DNA of 64,000 bases from Mesorhizobium sp. B2-3-12 (GCF_006442205.1 NZ_VFVR01000004.1:434001-498000); one strand, 5' to 3'; positions 8,690 to 17,983 are shown, counted from the stretch's first letter. Numbers and translations are program-made. Notes: generated by a model from the letters alone, not told the origin.

Positions 8690-9136
8690 CTATTTGACCT
8701 TGCCGGCTGCCGAAGCAGGCTGTTGGGCCGCCGGTCGCGGCGCGGCCGCCGCCGGTGCTTTGCCTTGCGCTGCCGGCGCGGGGGCTGCCGAGGCGGTCGC
8801 CGTGGCGGGGGCGGTTGTGGCGGTGGGCGCCTTGGCTTGCGCCGGCGTCGAGAAGGCGCCGCCGACGATGCCGCCACGAATGATCATCGGGTTCTGCGGG
8901 GAAGGGTGGCCTGCCTCGGCCTTGTCCGGGATTGCCGCCACCTTTTCGTAGGTGACATCGGGCTCGCCGAGCGCAACGACAGACACCACGTCGCTCGTGT
9001 CGTTTGCTTTCAGCGTAACAATGGAGGGCGTCGAGACCGGCGCGCCGGGAAAGACCAGCGACGAGGCCTGAGCCCCGCCAGCCATTGACGCCAGAGTGAT
9101 AGCAAGCGTTCCCCAGACACGCATAGACACTGACAT
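8690..9136 (-). CDS. Hypothetical exported Ala/Pro-rich protein
   Basis: A 148-residue protein from the ATG at 9136, with a signal peptide ending near GGAQA-S (about residue 26). The mature N-terminal half has conserved-looking strands (SIVTLKANDTSDVVSVVALG) and a GHPSPQNPMIIRGGIVGGAF segment. The C-terminal 60 residues are almost only Ala, Pro, Thr and Gln, typical of a flexible linker. GGGGAG sits only two bases before this ATG, so an in-frame ATG at 9124 is an alternative start. It is divergent from the Sua5 gene with about 155 bases between. Function unknown. Confidence 0.65.
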   Translation of the reverse strand: MSVSMRVWGTLAITLASMAGGAQASSLVFPGAPVSTPSIVTLKANDTSDVVSVVALGEPDVTYEKVAAIPDKAEAGHPSPQNPMIIRGGIVGGAFSTPAQAKAPTATTAPATATASAAPAPAAQGKAPAAAAPRPAAQQPASAAGKVK

Positions 9137-9291
9137 AGCTCCCCAATTGCCGAGAAGCCGCACGATAGTGCTCGGCGATTGACGCCGGCTTTCATGGAAA
9201 CGTAGCATTTTAGGAATTGATGATTTGCCAATGCCCGCTTGCTCCGGCGGCGCCGTCGTACTACGCAGCCGGCATCCGCGAGGTGACGAGA

Positions 9292-10266
9292 GTGGCTGAA
9301 ATACTTGCCGTCGGCAAAGCGATGGAACCGGCGTTGGCGCTGCTTGAGGGCGGCGATGTCGTCGCCATCCCGACCGAAACCGTCTATGGACTGGCCGGCG
9401 ACGCCACCAACGGCATCGGCGTGGCGCGCATCTTCGAGGCCAAGGGACGGCCGCGGTTCAATCCGCTGATCGCCCATGTCGCCGACATGGCGATGGCCGA
9501 GCGCATCGCGCTGTTCGATCCGCTGTCGGAGAAACTCGCGCTTGCCTTCTGGCCGGGTCCGCTGACGCTGGTCCTGCCGCAGCGCCCCGGCAACGGCATT
9601 CATCCGCTGGTCACAGCCGGGCTGGACACCATTGCCTTGCGCATGCCTAGGGGGTTTGGCGGCGACCTCATAGCCAGGCTTGGCCGACCGCTTGCCGCGC
9701 CCAGCGCCAATTCCTCCGGCAGGATCAGCGCCACGACGGCGCAAGCCGTTGCGGTGGACCTCGGCGCCCGCATCACGCTGGTGGTTGATGGCGGCGCCAC
9801 GCCGGTCGGGCTGGAATCGACCATCGTCAAGGTCGAAGGCGAAAGATTGCGGCTGCTTCGGCCAGGCGGCGTTGCCGCGGAAGAGATCGAAGCTGTCATC
9901 GGCATGGAGCTGCTGCGCGGCGGTGGCACCGGCATCGAGGCGCCGGGCATGCTCGCCTCGCACTACGCGCCGGGTGCCGCTGTTCGGCTCAATGCCCAGT
10001 CGGTCGGCGAGGGTGAAGCGCTGCTCGCTTTCGGGAGCCAAAGAGCTGATGGCTGGCGCGGCGCAACCGCTTTTCTCAACCTGTCGGTGTCGGGCGACCT
10101 GCGTGAAGCGGCGAGCAATCTGTTCGCCTACATGCAGGATCTCGACCGTAGCGGCGCGCGCACCATCGCGGTTGAGACCATTCCCTTTGACGGACTCGGC
10201 GAGGCGATCAACGACCGGCTTTCGCGTGCCGCCGCTCCTCGTGACAACGCACAGCCCACAAAGTAG
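9292..10266 (+). CDS. L-threonylcarbamoyladenylate synthase, Sua5 type
   Basis: Makes threonylcarbamoyl-AMP from threonine, bicarbonate and ATP for the t6A37 modification of ANN-decoding tRNAs. The YrdC/TsaC domain (residues about 5-200) shows IPTETVYGLAGDA, the KGRPRFNPLI motif and PSANSSGRIS. A C-terminal Sua5 domain follows, so it is the long form (324 residues from this start). The GTG at 9292 has GAGG eight bases upstream; an in-frame start at 9217 would add a non-conserved 25-residue tail, and an ATG at 9322 would trim the domain. The FAD-oxidase gene follows after nine bases, suggesting one transcript. Confidence 0.92.
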   Translation: MAEILAVGKAMEPALALLEGGDVVAIPTETVYGLAGDATNGIGVARIFEAKGRPRFNPLIAHVADMAMAERIALFDPLSEKLALAFWPGPLTLVLPQRPGNGIHPLVTAGLDTIALRMPRGFGGDLIARLGRPLAAPSANSSGRISATTAQAVAVDLGARITLVVDGGATPVGLESTIVKVEGERLRLLRPGGVAAEEIEAVIGMELLRGGGTGIEAPGMLASHYAPGAAVRLNAQSVGEGEALLAFGSQRADGWRGATAFLNLSVSGDLREAASNLFAYMQDLDRSGARTIAVETIPFDGLGEAINDRLSRAAAPRDNAQPTK

Positions 10267-10275
10267 TTTTCCCGC

Positions 10276-11706
10276 ATGACCGAAACTGTGAAGACACTCG
10301 ATCCCGCTCTCATCGATCGTTTCGCGGCGATCGTCGGCGAGAAATATGCTCTGCGCGATCAGCAGGACATCGCGCCTTATCTCATCGAGCGACGCGGACT
10401 CTGGCATGGCGTGACGTCCCTGGTGCTGCGACCGGGCAGCGTCGAGGAGGTCAGCCGGATCATGCGGCTGGCGACAGAGACCGGAACCCCGGTCGTGCCG
10501 CAAAGCGGCAACACCGGGCTGGTCTGCGCGCAGGTGCCGGACAAATCCGGCCATGAAATCGTCCTGTCGCTGTCGCGGCTGAACCGCATCCGCGAGATCG
10601 ATGTCCTGTCCAACACGGTCACGGTCGAGGCCGGCGTCATCCTGCAGACGCTGCAGGAAGCGGCCGATGCCGCCGACCGGTTGTTTCCGCTGTCGCTCGC
10701 CGCGCAAGGGTCCTGCCAGATCGGCGGCAACCTTTCGTCCAATGCCGGTGGCACCGGCGTGCTTGCCTATGGCAATGCACGTGAACTCTGTCTTGGCGTC
10801 GAAGTGGTGCTGCCGACGGGCGAGGTGTTCGACGATTTGCGCAAGCTGAAGAAGGACAACACCGGCTACGACCTGAAGAACCTGTTCGTCGGCGCCGAAG
10901 GCACGCTGGGCATCATCACCGCCGCCGTGCTCAAACTGTTTCCCAAGCCCAAGGGACGCGAGGTCGCCTTCGTCGGCCTGTCGTCGCCCGCCGCCGCCCT
11001 TTCCCTGTTCAGCCTGGCCATGGATCGCGCCGGGGCGGCACTCACCGCCTTCGAACTGATCGGCAAGCGGCCATACGACTTCACTCTGGCGCACGCCCCG
11101 GGGGTGACCCGACCGTTGATGGAGGATTGGCCCTGGTATGTGCTGATGCAGATATCCTCAGGCCGCTCGTCGGAGGATTCGCGGGCGCTGATCGAGGACG
11201 TGCTCTCGGCGGGCCTCGAGCAGGAATTCGTCGGCGATGCCGTCATCGCCGCCAGCCTGGGGCAGGGCGATGCCTTCTGGAACTTCCGCGAGCTGCTGCC
11301 CGAGGCGCAGAAGCCGGAAGGCGCTTCGATCAAGCACGACATATCAGTGCCGATCGCATCGATCCCGCGCTTCATCGAGGAGGCCGCCGGCGCGGTGGCC
11401 TCGGTCAGTGCCGGCGCCCGTGTGGTCTGCTTCGGCCATATGGGCGACGGCAATCTTCATTATAACATCTCGCGGCCCGTGGACGGCGACGACGAGGCGT
11501 TTCTGGCGCTCTATCATGCCATGAACAAGGCCGTGCATGACGTGGTGCGCAGCCTGCACGGTTCGATCTCGGCCGAGCACGGCATCGGCCAGTTGAAGCG
11601 CGACGAACTGATCGCCACCGCGCCGCCGATGGCCATCGATCTGATGCGCCGGGTAAAGGCCGCCTTCGATCCGGCCGGCATCATGAATCCGGGTAAGGTT
11701 ATCTGA
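10276..11706 (+). CDS. FAD-linked 2-hydroxy-acid oxidase/dehydrogenase (GlcD/D2HGDH-like)
   Basis: A 476-residue flavoprotein that oxidises a 2-hydroxy acid (D-lactate, glycolate or D-2-hydroxyglutarate are candidates). The PCMH-type FAD domain spans residues about 40-215, with PQSGNTGLVCAQ for pyrophosphate binding and SLAAQGSCQIGGNLSSNAGG. The C-terminal FAD-oxidase domain contains CFGHMGDGNLHYNIS and GSISAEHGIGQLKRD, hallmarks of this family. It starts nine bases after the Sua5 gene. Synteny of this oxidase with DUF6101 and ubiA is familiar in rhizobia; the exact substrate cannot be set from sequence. Confidence 0.9.
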   Translation: MTETVKTLDPALIDRFAAIVGEKYALRDQQDIAPYLIERRGLWHGVTSLVLRPGSVEEVSRIMRLATETGTPVVPQSGNTGLVCAQVPDKSGHEIVLSLSRLNRIREIDVLSNTVTVEAGVILQTLQEAADAADRLFPLSLAAQGSCQIGGNLSSNAGGTGVLAYGNARELCLGVEVVLPTGEVFDDLRKLKKDNTGYDLKNLFVGAEGTLGIITAAVLKLFPKPKGREVAFVGLSSPAAALSLFSLAMDRAGAALTAFELIGKRPYDFTLAHAPGVTRPLMEDWPWYVLMQISSGRSSEDSRALIEDVLSAGLEQEFVGDAVIAASLGQGDAFWNFRELLPEAQKPEGASIKHDISVPIASIPRFIEEAAGAVASVSAGARVVCFGHMGDGNLHYNISRPVDGDDEAFLALYHAMNKAVHDVVRSLHGSISAEHGIGQLKRDELIATAPPMAIDLMRRVKAAFDPAGIMNPGKVI

Positions 11707-11890
11707 TCCTTTCAACATCTTGTGGTCGGTGGCATTCCGATAACCATCCCTGAGATCAGCAAAATTTAACCGACTTTCTTAAGCGCGGCGGTAAGGAGCC
11801 GGCGCTACTGTTTCCCCATAACGAGGCCGGGAAAACTGGCCCGGAGAGAACCGGACACCGGCTCTCAGGAGACAGACAGGAAGGCGCTCT

Positions 11891-12463
11891 ATGAACGTGA
11901 ACACTGGACTTAAGCCAGTCTGGGCGGGACGCAACATGCGCCTCGACCCATTCCGCCTGCCGCAGGTGGTGAGCTACGCGACGCGCGACGATTATGGCGA
12001 CGTGACCTTCACCATCGACCAGCGTGGCGCCGTGATCCGCCGCATGCTCGAGATGAGTGGCCTGCCGGCGATCATCGTCCTGCCAGCCAATGCATTTCGC
12101 GGCGTCGCCGCCCGTGCGATGGAGGATCCGGAAGGCAATGTCACGGTGACCCTGGAACTCCTGCACAACGATCCGATGCTGTCGGTGCCGCTGCTGGTGG
12201 CCGACGATCTCGAGGACGTTGCCGCCGACTGGCGCGCCTGGGCGGATGCCTACCGTCTGCCGATGCTGCTGATCGAATCCGACGGCGTAGCCCGCACGCT
12301 CGAGGAATCGCTCGGCGCCGCCATCAAGACACTACCGCCGCAGGACCGCCGCAAGGGCCGCGTGTCCAACACGCGCCGCCCGCGTTTCCTTGCCCGTCGC
12401 AGAACCGGGAACCTCGGTTTGAGGCTCGTCATTGACGGCCAGGAAATCATTTCACGGGAGTAG
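11891..12463 (+). CDS. DUF6101 family protein
   Basis: A 190-residue soluble protein of an alphaproteobacterial family without known function. The N-terminal half (residues 10-110) looks like a compact beta-rich domain with RLDPFRLPQVVSYATRDDYG, which I associate with DUF6101. The C-terminus is basic (RRKGRVSNTRRPRFLARRR), compatible with nucleic-acid or membrane contact. Ribosome site: CAGGAAGG about eight bases before the ATG. The gap of about 185 bases upstream contains a GC hairpin, so this gene probably has its own promoter. It is convergent with ubiA 23 bases away. Confidence 0.8.
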   Translation: MNVNTGLKPVWAGRNMRLDPFRLPQVVSYATRDDYGDVTFTIDQRGAVIRRMLEMSGLPAIIVLPANAFRGVAARAMEDPEGNVTVTLELLHNDPMLSVPLLVADDLEDVAADWRAWADAYRLPMLLIESDGVARTLEESLGAAIKTLPPQDRRKGRVSNTRRPRFLARRRTGNLGLRLVIDGQEIISRE

Positions 12464-12486
12464 CCTTCTTCTCCCCGTAAACGGGA

Positions 12487-13476
12487 TTACACCAGCGGCT
12501 TCAGCGCCACCCACAATGCACCGCCGATCAGGCCGAGGAAGATCAGCCAGCCGACCTGGTTGTTCGACCGGAACAGCCGCAGGCACTGGTCCGGATCGCT
12601 AATGTCTAGAACCGCGATCTGCCGGGCCAGATGGGCACCGGCGGCGATCAATCCCGCCAGCGCCACCACCGGGGCCTGCGCCGATGCGAAGGCGATGGCA
12701 AAGCAGATCAGCATGCCGCCATAGAGCCCTGCCAGCCACGCCTTGGTGTTGTCGCCGAACAGCCGTGCCGTCGAGCGCACGCCGACAATGGCATCGTCTT
12801 CCTTGTCCTGATGCGCGTAGATCGTGTCATAGCCGATCACCCACAGGATCGAACCGATATAAAGCATGACGGCGGGGCCATCGAGATCGCCGAACTCGAC
12901 CGCCCATCCCATCAGCGCGCCCCAGGAAAAGGCGAGCCCCAGAAACAGTTGCGGCCAGTTGGTGATCCGCTTCATGAATGGATAGACGGCGACGATCACC
13001 AGCGAGCAGACGCCGAGCAGAATGGCGAAGCTGTTGAACTGCAGGAGAACCGCCAGGCCGACCAAGGCCTGCAGCAGGAGAAACAGCCAGGCTCGCCGGC
13101 GCGTGGCCTGGCCGGACGGCAGCGGGCGCGAGCGGGTGCGCTCGACCTGGTTGTCGATGTCCTCGTCGACAATGTCGTTATAGGTGCAGCCGGCGCCGCG
13201 CATGGCGACGGCACCGACCAGGAACAGCACGAGGTACAGGGGCGCCGGCAGCAGCGAGAGCAGCGGGTCGCCGGGGCGGGGATAGGCGCTCGCGGCAAGT
13301 GCCGCCGACCACCAGCACGGCCACAGAAGCAGCTGCCAGCCTATCGGCCGGTCCCATCGCGCAAGCTGCGCGTAGGGCCAGATCGCGCGCGGCAGCACGC
13401 GATAGACCCAATGGCCGTTCGGCGCATCGGCGACACGGCCCTGGGCCGTTTTCGACTGGATTTGTTCCATCGGCAT
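12487..13476 (-). CDS. ubiA: 4-hydroxybenzoate polyprenyltransferase
   Basis: Integral membrane enzyme that attaches a polyprenyl chain to 4-hydroxybenzoate in ubiquinone synthesis. Both Asp-rich metal/diphosphate motifs are present, NDIVDEDID and the later DTIYAHQDKEDD, among about eight to nine hydrophobic helices. Length 329 residues from the ATG at 13476; an ATG at 13470 is equally possible, and a TTG at 13512 is unlikely. It sits 62 bases downstream of a LysR gene on the same strand, but there is no functional reason to link them. The polyprenyl diphosphate substrate depends on the isoprenoid pathway that dxs and ispH in this window feed. Confidence 0.95.
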   Translation of the reverse strand: MPMEQIQSKTAQGRVADAPNGHWVYRVLPRAIWPYAQLARWDRPIGWQLLLWPCWWSAALAASAYPRPGDPLLSLLPAPLYLVLFLVGAVAMRGAGCTYNDIVDEDIDNQVERTRSRPLPSGQATRRRAWLFLLLQALVGLAVLLQFNSFAILLGVCSLVIVAVYPFMKRITNWPQLFLGLAFSWGALMGWAVEFGDLDGPAVMLYIGSILWVIGYDTIYAHQDKEDDAIVGVRSTARLFGDNTKAWLAGLYGGMLICFAIAFASAQAPVVALAGLIAAGAHLARQIAVLDISDPDQCLRLFRSNNQVGWLIFLGLIGGALWVALKPLV

Positions 13477-13538
13477 GGAGTGGCAGCAGCGGTTGAAACC
13501 GTCAAGCGGCAAGCAGGCGCGCGGCGCTCCTCAATCCG

Positions 13539-14450
13539 TCATGAGGTGAAGATATCGCGCTGGGAAAACCAGTCCTTCGCCACCTCGATGAAAGCCAACG
13601 CCGCCTTCGACACGCGCTGCTGTGTATCGTGGGTGAGGATGATGCGCTGCATGGGCAGCGGATCCGACAGTGGCCTGCAAACGAGGGGCAGACCGTCATA
13701 GCTGCGGTCGCCATGCGGGCGGGTATAGCTGACCGCAACGCCGAAGCCGTTCGCCACCATGCTGCGCTGGAGTTCGAACGAGCTCGTGCGCCTGTGGGCA
13801 ACGGGCGATAGGCCGCGCCCGCGGAACAGGTCGAGCATATGCTGCCAGCTATGCGGCTGGTCGGTGGTGATCAGCGGATAGGCGGCCAGATCGGCCAGGC
13901 TGACCTCGGGGCGGTCCGCCAGCGCATGGCCCGCCGACAACAGCGCGTGCGGCCGCAATTCGTGCAGCAGGATGCGGGCGAAGTGCGACGGCAGGCCAAG
14001 ATCGTAGCTGAGCCCGAGATCGACGGCGGAGTCCGACAGGCGTCGCCCGAGCGTCTCGAATGTCTCGTCCCGAACGACGACATCGACCTCTGGATGGCGT
14101 TCGGAAAAGGCGCGGATGAGGCTCGGCGCGAAATAGGGCGCCAGATCCTCGAAACATCCAAGCACCAGTTCGCCGCCGACCGTCGAACTGACCTTGCCCA
14201 GACCCAGGAGTTCGTCCGTCTCGGCAAGGACCTGCTTCGCCTTCGCCACCACGACCCGGCCGAAGGAGGTCAGCGACACGCCGCTTCCCCGCTGGCGCAC
14301 GAAAAGCTTCTGGCCGAAATCCTTTTCGATCGCGTCGATGGCCACCGAAATCGACGGCTGCGAAATGTTGAGCGCCCGGGCCGCGCCGGTAACGCTGCCA
14401 TGGCGGGCAACGGCGATGAGGTAGCGTAGCTGGGTGAGGCTGAGGCTCAT
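13539..14450 (-). CDS. LysR-family transcriptional regulator
   Basis: A 303-residue regulator: winged helix-turn-helix at residues 1-60 (LRYLIAVARHGSVTGAARAL then ISQPSISVAIDAIEKDFG) and a periplasmic-binding-like effector domain from about residue 90. It is divergently arranged with a phytanoyl-CoA-dioxygenase-like gene across 90 bases, the classic layout for a LysR protein controlling its neighbour and itself. The effector is unknown. Start at the ATG at 14450. Confidence 0.93.
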   Translation of the reverse strand: MSLSLTQLRYLIAVARHGSVTGAARALNISQPSISVAIDAIEKDFGQKLFVRQRGSGVSLTSFGRVVVAKAKQVLAETDELLGLGKVSSTVGGELVLGCFEDLAPYFAPSLIRAFSERHPEVDVVVRDETFETLGRRLSDSAVDLGLSYDLGLPSHFARILLHELRPHALLSAGHALADRPEVSLADLAAYPLITTDQPHSWQHMLDLFRGRGLSPVAHRRTSSFELQRSMVANGFGVAVSYTRPHGDRSYDGLPLVCRPLSDPLPMQRIILTHDTQQRVSKAALAFIEVAKDWFSQRDIFTS

Positions 14451-14540
14451 AGCTGAAGCCTATGTGTCAGATGAGAAGTTATTATTTTACTGAATGAGTT
14501 GCCGCTGCGATAGTCGCGTCGATCCTGAAAGGAGGACAAC
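14451..14540. promoter_or_regulatory. Divergent LysR/PhyH promoter region
   Basis: This 90-base divergent gap is AT-rich in its middle (TTATTATTTTACTGAAT at about 14480-14496) against GC-rich flanks. It must hold both promoters and probably a LysR site. I do not see an unambiguous T-N11-A palindrome. The PhyH ribosome site AAAGGAGGACAAC ends it. Confidence 0.45.
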
Positions 14541-15362
14541 ATGGCTTCACAGACCGTTGCTCGCGCCATCGACACCGAAATCATCGATGCCCAGACAATC
14601 GCCGACTACCAGCGTGACGGCGCAGTCTGCGTACGCGGCGCCTTCAAGGGCTGGGTCGACACGATTGCCGCCGGCATCGAGCGCAACATCCAGAACCGCA
14701 GCGCCACGGCGTCCGACATCGCCAATGGCAAAGGCAGCTTTTTCGACGACTACTGCAACTGGGAGCGCATTCCCGAATTCGTCCAGGTGGTGCGCGAATC
14801 GCCTGCGGCGCGACTGGCGGCCGCGGTGATGCGGTCGCGCACCGCGCAGTTCTTCCACGACCACGTCCTGGTCAAGGAACCCGGTACGCAGAAGCCGACG
14901 CCGTGGCACCAGGACATTCCCTATTATTTTGTCGACGGCCAGCAGACGGTGAGCTTCTGGATCCCGATCGACCCGGTGAAGGAGGCGACGCTGAGGCTGA
15001 TCGCCGGTTCGCACAAATGGGACAAGATGGTCCTGCCGGTGCGCTGGCTGAACGAAGACAATTTCTATGCAGGCGAAGGCGACTACCGGCCGGTACCGGA
15101 CCCTGACAACGATCCCTCGATGAAGGTTCTCGAATGGGAGATGGAGCCGGGCGACGCCATCTTGTTCGACTTCCGCACCGCGCATGGCGCACGCGGCAAC
15201 ATGACCGCGGCACGTCGCCGGGCGCTGTCGCTGCGCTGGGTCGGCGACGATGCCCATTATGTGGAGCGGCCCGGCCGCACCTCACCGCCCTATCATGGTC
15301 ATGGCATGCAGCCGGGACAGAAGCTGCGCGAGGACTGGTTTCCGGTCATCTTTCAGAACTGA
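14541..15362 (+). CDS. Phytanoyl-CoA dioxygenase (PhyH) family protein
   Basis: A 273-residue Fe(II)/2-oxoglutarate-dependent oxygenase fold. The iron triad is visible: HQD with His123 and Asp125, and a distal His215 in AHGARGN, with an Arg nearby that would bind 2-oxoglutarate. Strong ribosome site AGGAGG seven bases before the ATG. Divergent from the LysR gene, which probably controls it. A long hairpin follows the stop, so it is transcribed alone. The substrate is unknown; members of this family hydroxylate varied small molecules and often serve catabolic or osmolyte pathways. Confidence 0.85.
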   Translation: MASQTVARAIDTEIIDAQTIADYQRDGAVCVRGAFKGWVDTIAAGIERNIQNRSATASDIANGKGSFFDDYCNWERIPEFVQVVRESPAARLAAAVMRSRTAQFFHDHVLVKEPGTQKPTPWHQDIPYYFVDGQQTVSFWIPIDPVKEATLRLIAGSHKWDKMVLPVRWLNEDNFYAGEGDYRPVPDPDNDPSMKVLEWEMEPGDAILFDFRTAHGARGNMTAARRRALSLRWVGDDAHYVERPGRTSPPYHGHGMQPGQKLREDWFPVIFQN

Positions 15363-15371
15363 GCGAGAAGC

Positions 15372-15407
15372 CAGAATAGAGACGCCGATAGCGGCGCCTC
15401 TATTCTG
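15372..15407 (+). terminator. Long hairpin terminator after the PhyH gene
   Basis: Arms CAGAATAGAG-A-CGCCG and CGGCG-C-CTCTATTCTG pair over 15 bp with one A/C mismatch and an ATAG loop. No T-run follows directly, so it may need Rho or act as an mRNA end stabiliser. Confidence 0.6.
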
Positions 15408-15448
15408 CAGGGGTAACGTTCCCGTGCGCAATTTCGATCAATCCACCC

Positions 15449-15506
15449 TGATGCCTTGACCCGTCGCCCGGAGAGCAATAGCGGGTGTTCTCCTAAGTCG
15501 GCATCA
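15449..15506 (+). promoter_or_regulatory. Nested inverted repeats in the purD leader
   Basis: Outer arms TGATGCC (15449-15455) and GGCATCA (15500-15506) enclose inner arms GGAGA (15470-15474) and TCTCC (15489-15493). The outer right arm ends four bases before the GAGGTGG ribosome site of purD, so folding could affect translation. No known purine riboswitch consensus was recognised. Confidence 0.4.
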
Positions 15507-15516
15507 AGAGGTGGCC

Positions 15517-16794
15517 ATGAACGTTCTTCTTCTCGGCTCGGGCGGCCGCGAACATGCGCTGGCCTGGAAGATCGCCGCGTCGCCGCTGCTGACCAAGCTC
15601 TACGCGGCTCCAGGCAATCCGGGCATCGGCGCAGAGGCCGAACTGGCAAAGCTTGATATTGCCGACCATGCCGCAGTCGCCGCCTTCTGCCGCGAGAAAA
15701 AAATCGATCTTGTCGTGGTCGGTCCGGAAGGGCCGCTCGTCGCCGGCATCGCCGATGATCTGCGCGCCGAAAACCTCCGCGTCTTCGGGCCTTCGAAGGC
15801 CGCCGCGCGGCTGGAAGGCTCGAAGGGTTTTACCAAGGATCTCTGCGCCCGGTACAGCATCCCGACCGCCGCCTATGGCCGTTTCGGTGACCTGGCCTCC
15901 GCCAGGGCCTATGTCGAAAAGACAGGCACGCCGATCGTCATCAAGGCCGACGGGTTGGCGGCCGGCAAGGGCGTCACCGTCGCCATGACGATGGATGAGG
16001 CGCAGGCGGCACTCGCTTCCTGCTTCGACGGCTCCTTCGGCGCCGCCGGCGCCGAGGTGGTGATCGAGGAATTCATGACCGGCGAGGAAGCGAGCTTCTT
16101 CTGCCTTTGCGACGGCACCACGGCACTGCCCTTCGGCACCGCACAGGACCACAAGCGCGTCGGCGACGGCGATGTCGGACCCAACACCGGCGGCATGGGC
16201 GCCTATTCGCCGGCCCCGGTGATGACGCCTGACATGATCGAGCGCACGATGCGCGAGATCATCGAGCCGACCATGCGCGGCATGGCCGAGCTTGGCGCGC
16301 CCTTCGCCGGCATTCTGTTCGCCGGGCTGATGATCACGGACAAGGGACCCAAGCTGATCGAATACAACACCCGCTTCGGCGACCCGGAATGCCAGGTGCT
16401 GATGATGCGCCTCAGGGATGACCTTCTGGTCCTGCTCAATGCCGCCGTCGACGGCCAGCTCGCGCATACCTCCGTGCGCTGGCGCGACGAGGCGGCGCTC
16501 ACCGTGGTGATGGCGGCGAGGGGCTACCCCGGCACGCCGGAAAAAGGCTCCGTCATTCGCGGCGTCGAGAACGCCGCGGGCGAAGGCGTCCAGATTTTCC
16601 ATGCCGGCACCGCCATCAATGGCGGTGCGTTGGTGGCCAATGGCGGTCGCGTCCTCAACGTCACGGCGACCGGCGCCACCGTCGGCGAGGCGCAGGCGCG
16701 GGCCTATGCCGCGCTCGACCGCATCGACTGGCCGGACGGCTTCTGCCGCCGCGATATCGGCTGGCAGGCCGTGGCGCGCGAACAGGCTGGCTGA
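15517..16794 (+). CDS. purD: Phosphoribosylamine--glycine ligase
   Basis: Second enzyme of de novo purine synthesis: joins phosphoribosylamine and glycine with ATP to give GAR. The N-terminal [16 protein letters not shown] motif, the ATP-grasp core ([21 protein letters not shown]) and the diagnostic [12 protein letters not shown] and [12 protein letters not shown] motifs are all present. Length 425 residues, normal. The ATG at 15517 is chosen over a GTG six bases upstream because AGAGG then has proper spacing. It is convergent with the GH25-like gene 22 bases away. Confidence 0.97.
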   Translation: MNVLLLGSGGREHALAWKIAASPLLTKLYAAPGNPGIGAEAELAKLDIADHAAVAAFCREKKIDLVVVGPEGPLVAGIADDLRAENLRVFGPSKAAARLEGSKGFTKDLCARYSIPTAAYGRFGDLASARAYVEKTGTPIVIKADGLAAGKGVTVAMTMDEAQAALASCFDGSFGAAGAEVVIEEFMTGEEASFFCLCDGTTALPFGTAQDHKRVGDGDVGPNTGGMGAYSPAPVMTPDMIERTMREIIEPTMRGMAELGAPFAGILFAGLMITDKGPKLIEYNTRFGDPECQVLMMRLRDDLLVLLNAAVDGQLAHTSVRWRDEAALTVVMAARGYPGTPEKGSVIRGVENAAGEGVQIFHAGTAINGGALVANGGRVLNVTATGATVGEAQARAYAALDRIDWPDGFCRRDIGWQAVAREQAG

Positions 16795-16816
16795 AGCGCC
16801 GACCGATGGGCGGCGG

Positions 16817-17983
16817 CTACCGCTGGCCGCGATCAAGTTCGGTCGAAGCGGTGCTGAGCGGATCGGCCGCCGCGAAGGCGGCGTCGAGTTGTGAGGGCGA
16901 GCGCTGGCCGGCCCGCTTCCAGGCAACATACTGGACAATGCCTAAGCCCGGCCGTCGCGGCACCGTCTTCACGACCGGCATGCGAAATCCATCGCGGAAT
17001 TTCGACCAGCGCGAACCGAGCACCGCGACCATTTCCTCGACGGTCGGCGGCGTCGCCACATCGGCATAAATGAGGGTGGCTCTGCCGGCGAGGCCTGCCT
17101 CCCGCGAGAGCGGCACCGGCACGCTGGCCAGATAATCGGACGGCACGTCGATCAGCCCGCCGAACGGCCATTGCTGGCGCAGCGTGGCGGCATCGGTTGG
17201 CGCGACGTTGACGTCGATGTTGTCGGGTGTACCGGCGGCCCGGTAGGGACAGCGGAAGCGGCCGCAATTGGCCTGCGCCGAGAACTGCCAGAGCGCGTAG
17301 CCCTGCCAGTTGCCCATCGGAAAATGCACGTCGATGTCAGGCTTGTACCGCGCGTACCAAAGCGGCAGCCGCGACAGGAGCCGGTATCTGTAGCGGTTGT
17401 CGGCGATATATTGCGCCGTCTTCCCGTTGGTGTAGAGCACCGGGAAGCGGCCCACGCGCCGATGCACCTGGCGCACGAACTCCTCGGCGTCATCGAGCGA
17501 CATCCATTGCGTGGGATCGATACCCTCGATGTCGAGGGCCATGAGGTCGTCCGGCGCCGGGTCGGCGAAATCGAGGAAATTATTGGCCTGCTCGACTGGA
17601 TTGCCGGGGCGGGCGAGGTGATAGGCGCCCCATTTCATGCCGAGCGCCTTGGCCACGACCCGGCGTGTCTGGAACAGCTCGCGCGTCACCGCGTGGCGTT
17701 TCCAAAGCGCCTTGCACAGCTTCACGTCGGTATCGCCGCCGAAACAGAAATAGGGCGGCGGCATGCCGTCGGACGCCTTGTTGATGAAGGCGGCGATGCG
17801 CTTGTCGGTGGCAAGCTGGGCCCAGTCGATGGAATTATATTCGTAGGCGTCGATGACCAGGGCGCGGTCGGCATTCTTCCACGGCTCGGAGAAATCCGAG
17901 GCCTTTGCCGCCATCGACAGTGCCATGACTGCCGCGAAAGCGAGAAGCGCCGTGCGGGCAAGAAAGCGCGCCGTCCTTTTCAA
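16817..17983 (-). CDS. Secreted glycoside-hydrolase family 25-like (lysozyme-like) protein
   Basis: A 388-residue protein with an N-terminal signal peptide (ALLAFAAVMALSMAAKA, cleavage near residue 28). The following 200 residues resemble the GH25 beta/alpha barrel: VIDAYEYNSIDW strand 1, FINKASDG, WGAYHLARPGNPVEQANNFL, the catalytic-type DIEG in LMALDIEGIDP, and LWQFSA plus the NIDVNV ending. The C-terminal 120 residues are not part of the barrel and carry no motif I know. Expected to act in the periplasm or outside the cell on peptidoglycan; that is inference from the fold. The start ATG at 17983 follows a toxin gene on the same strand by 77 bases. Confidence 0.8.
   Translation of the reverse strand: MKRTARFLARTALLAFAAVMALSMAAKASDFSEPWKNADRALVIDAYEYNSIDWAQLATDKRIAAFINKASDGMPPPYFCFGGDTDVKLCKALWKRHAVTRELFQTRRVVAKALGMKWGAYHLARPGNPVEQANNFLDFADPAPDDLMALDIEGIDPTQWMSLDDAEEFVRQVHRRVGRFPVLYTNGKTAQYIADNRYRYRLLSRLPLWYARYKPDIDVHFPMGNWQGYALWQFSAQANCGRFRCPYRAAGTPDNIDVNVAPTDAATLRQQWPFGGLIDVPSDYLASVPVPLSREAGLAGRATLIYADVATPPTVEEMVAVLGSRWSKFRDGFRMPVVKTVPRRPGLGIVQYVAWKRAGQRSPSQLDAAFAAADPLSTASTELDRGQR

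Noticed and set aside
9010..11094. Very long minus-strand frame over Sua5 and the FAD-linked oxidase
   Set aside because: Both plus-strand genes have unmistakable family motifs; the antisense product is low in structure and spans two genes, the mark of a shadow frame.
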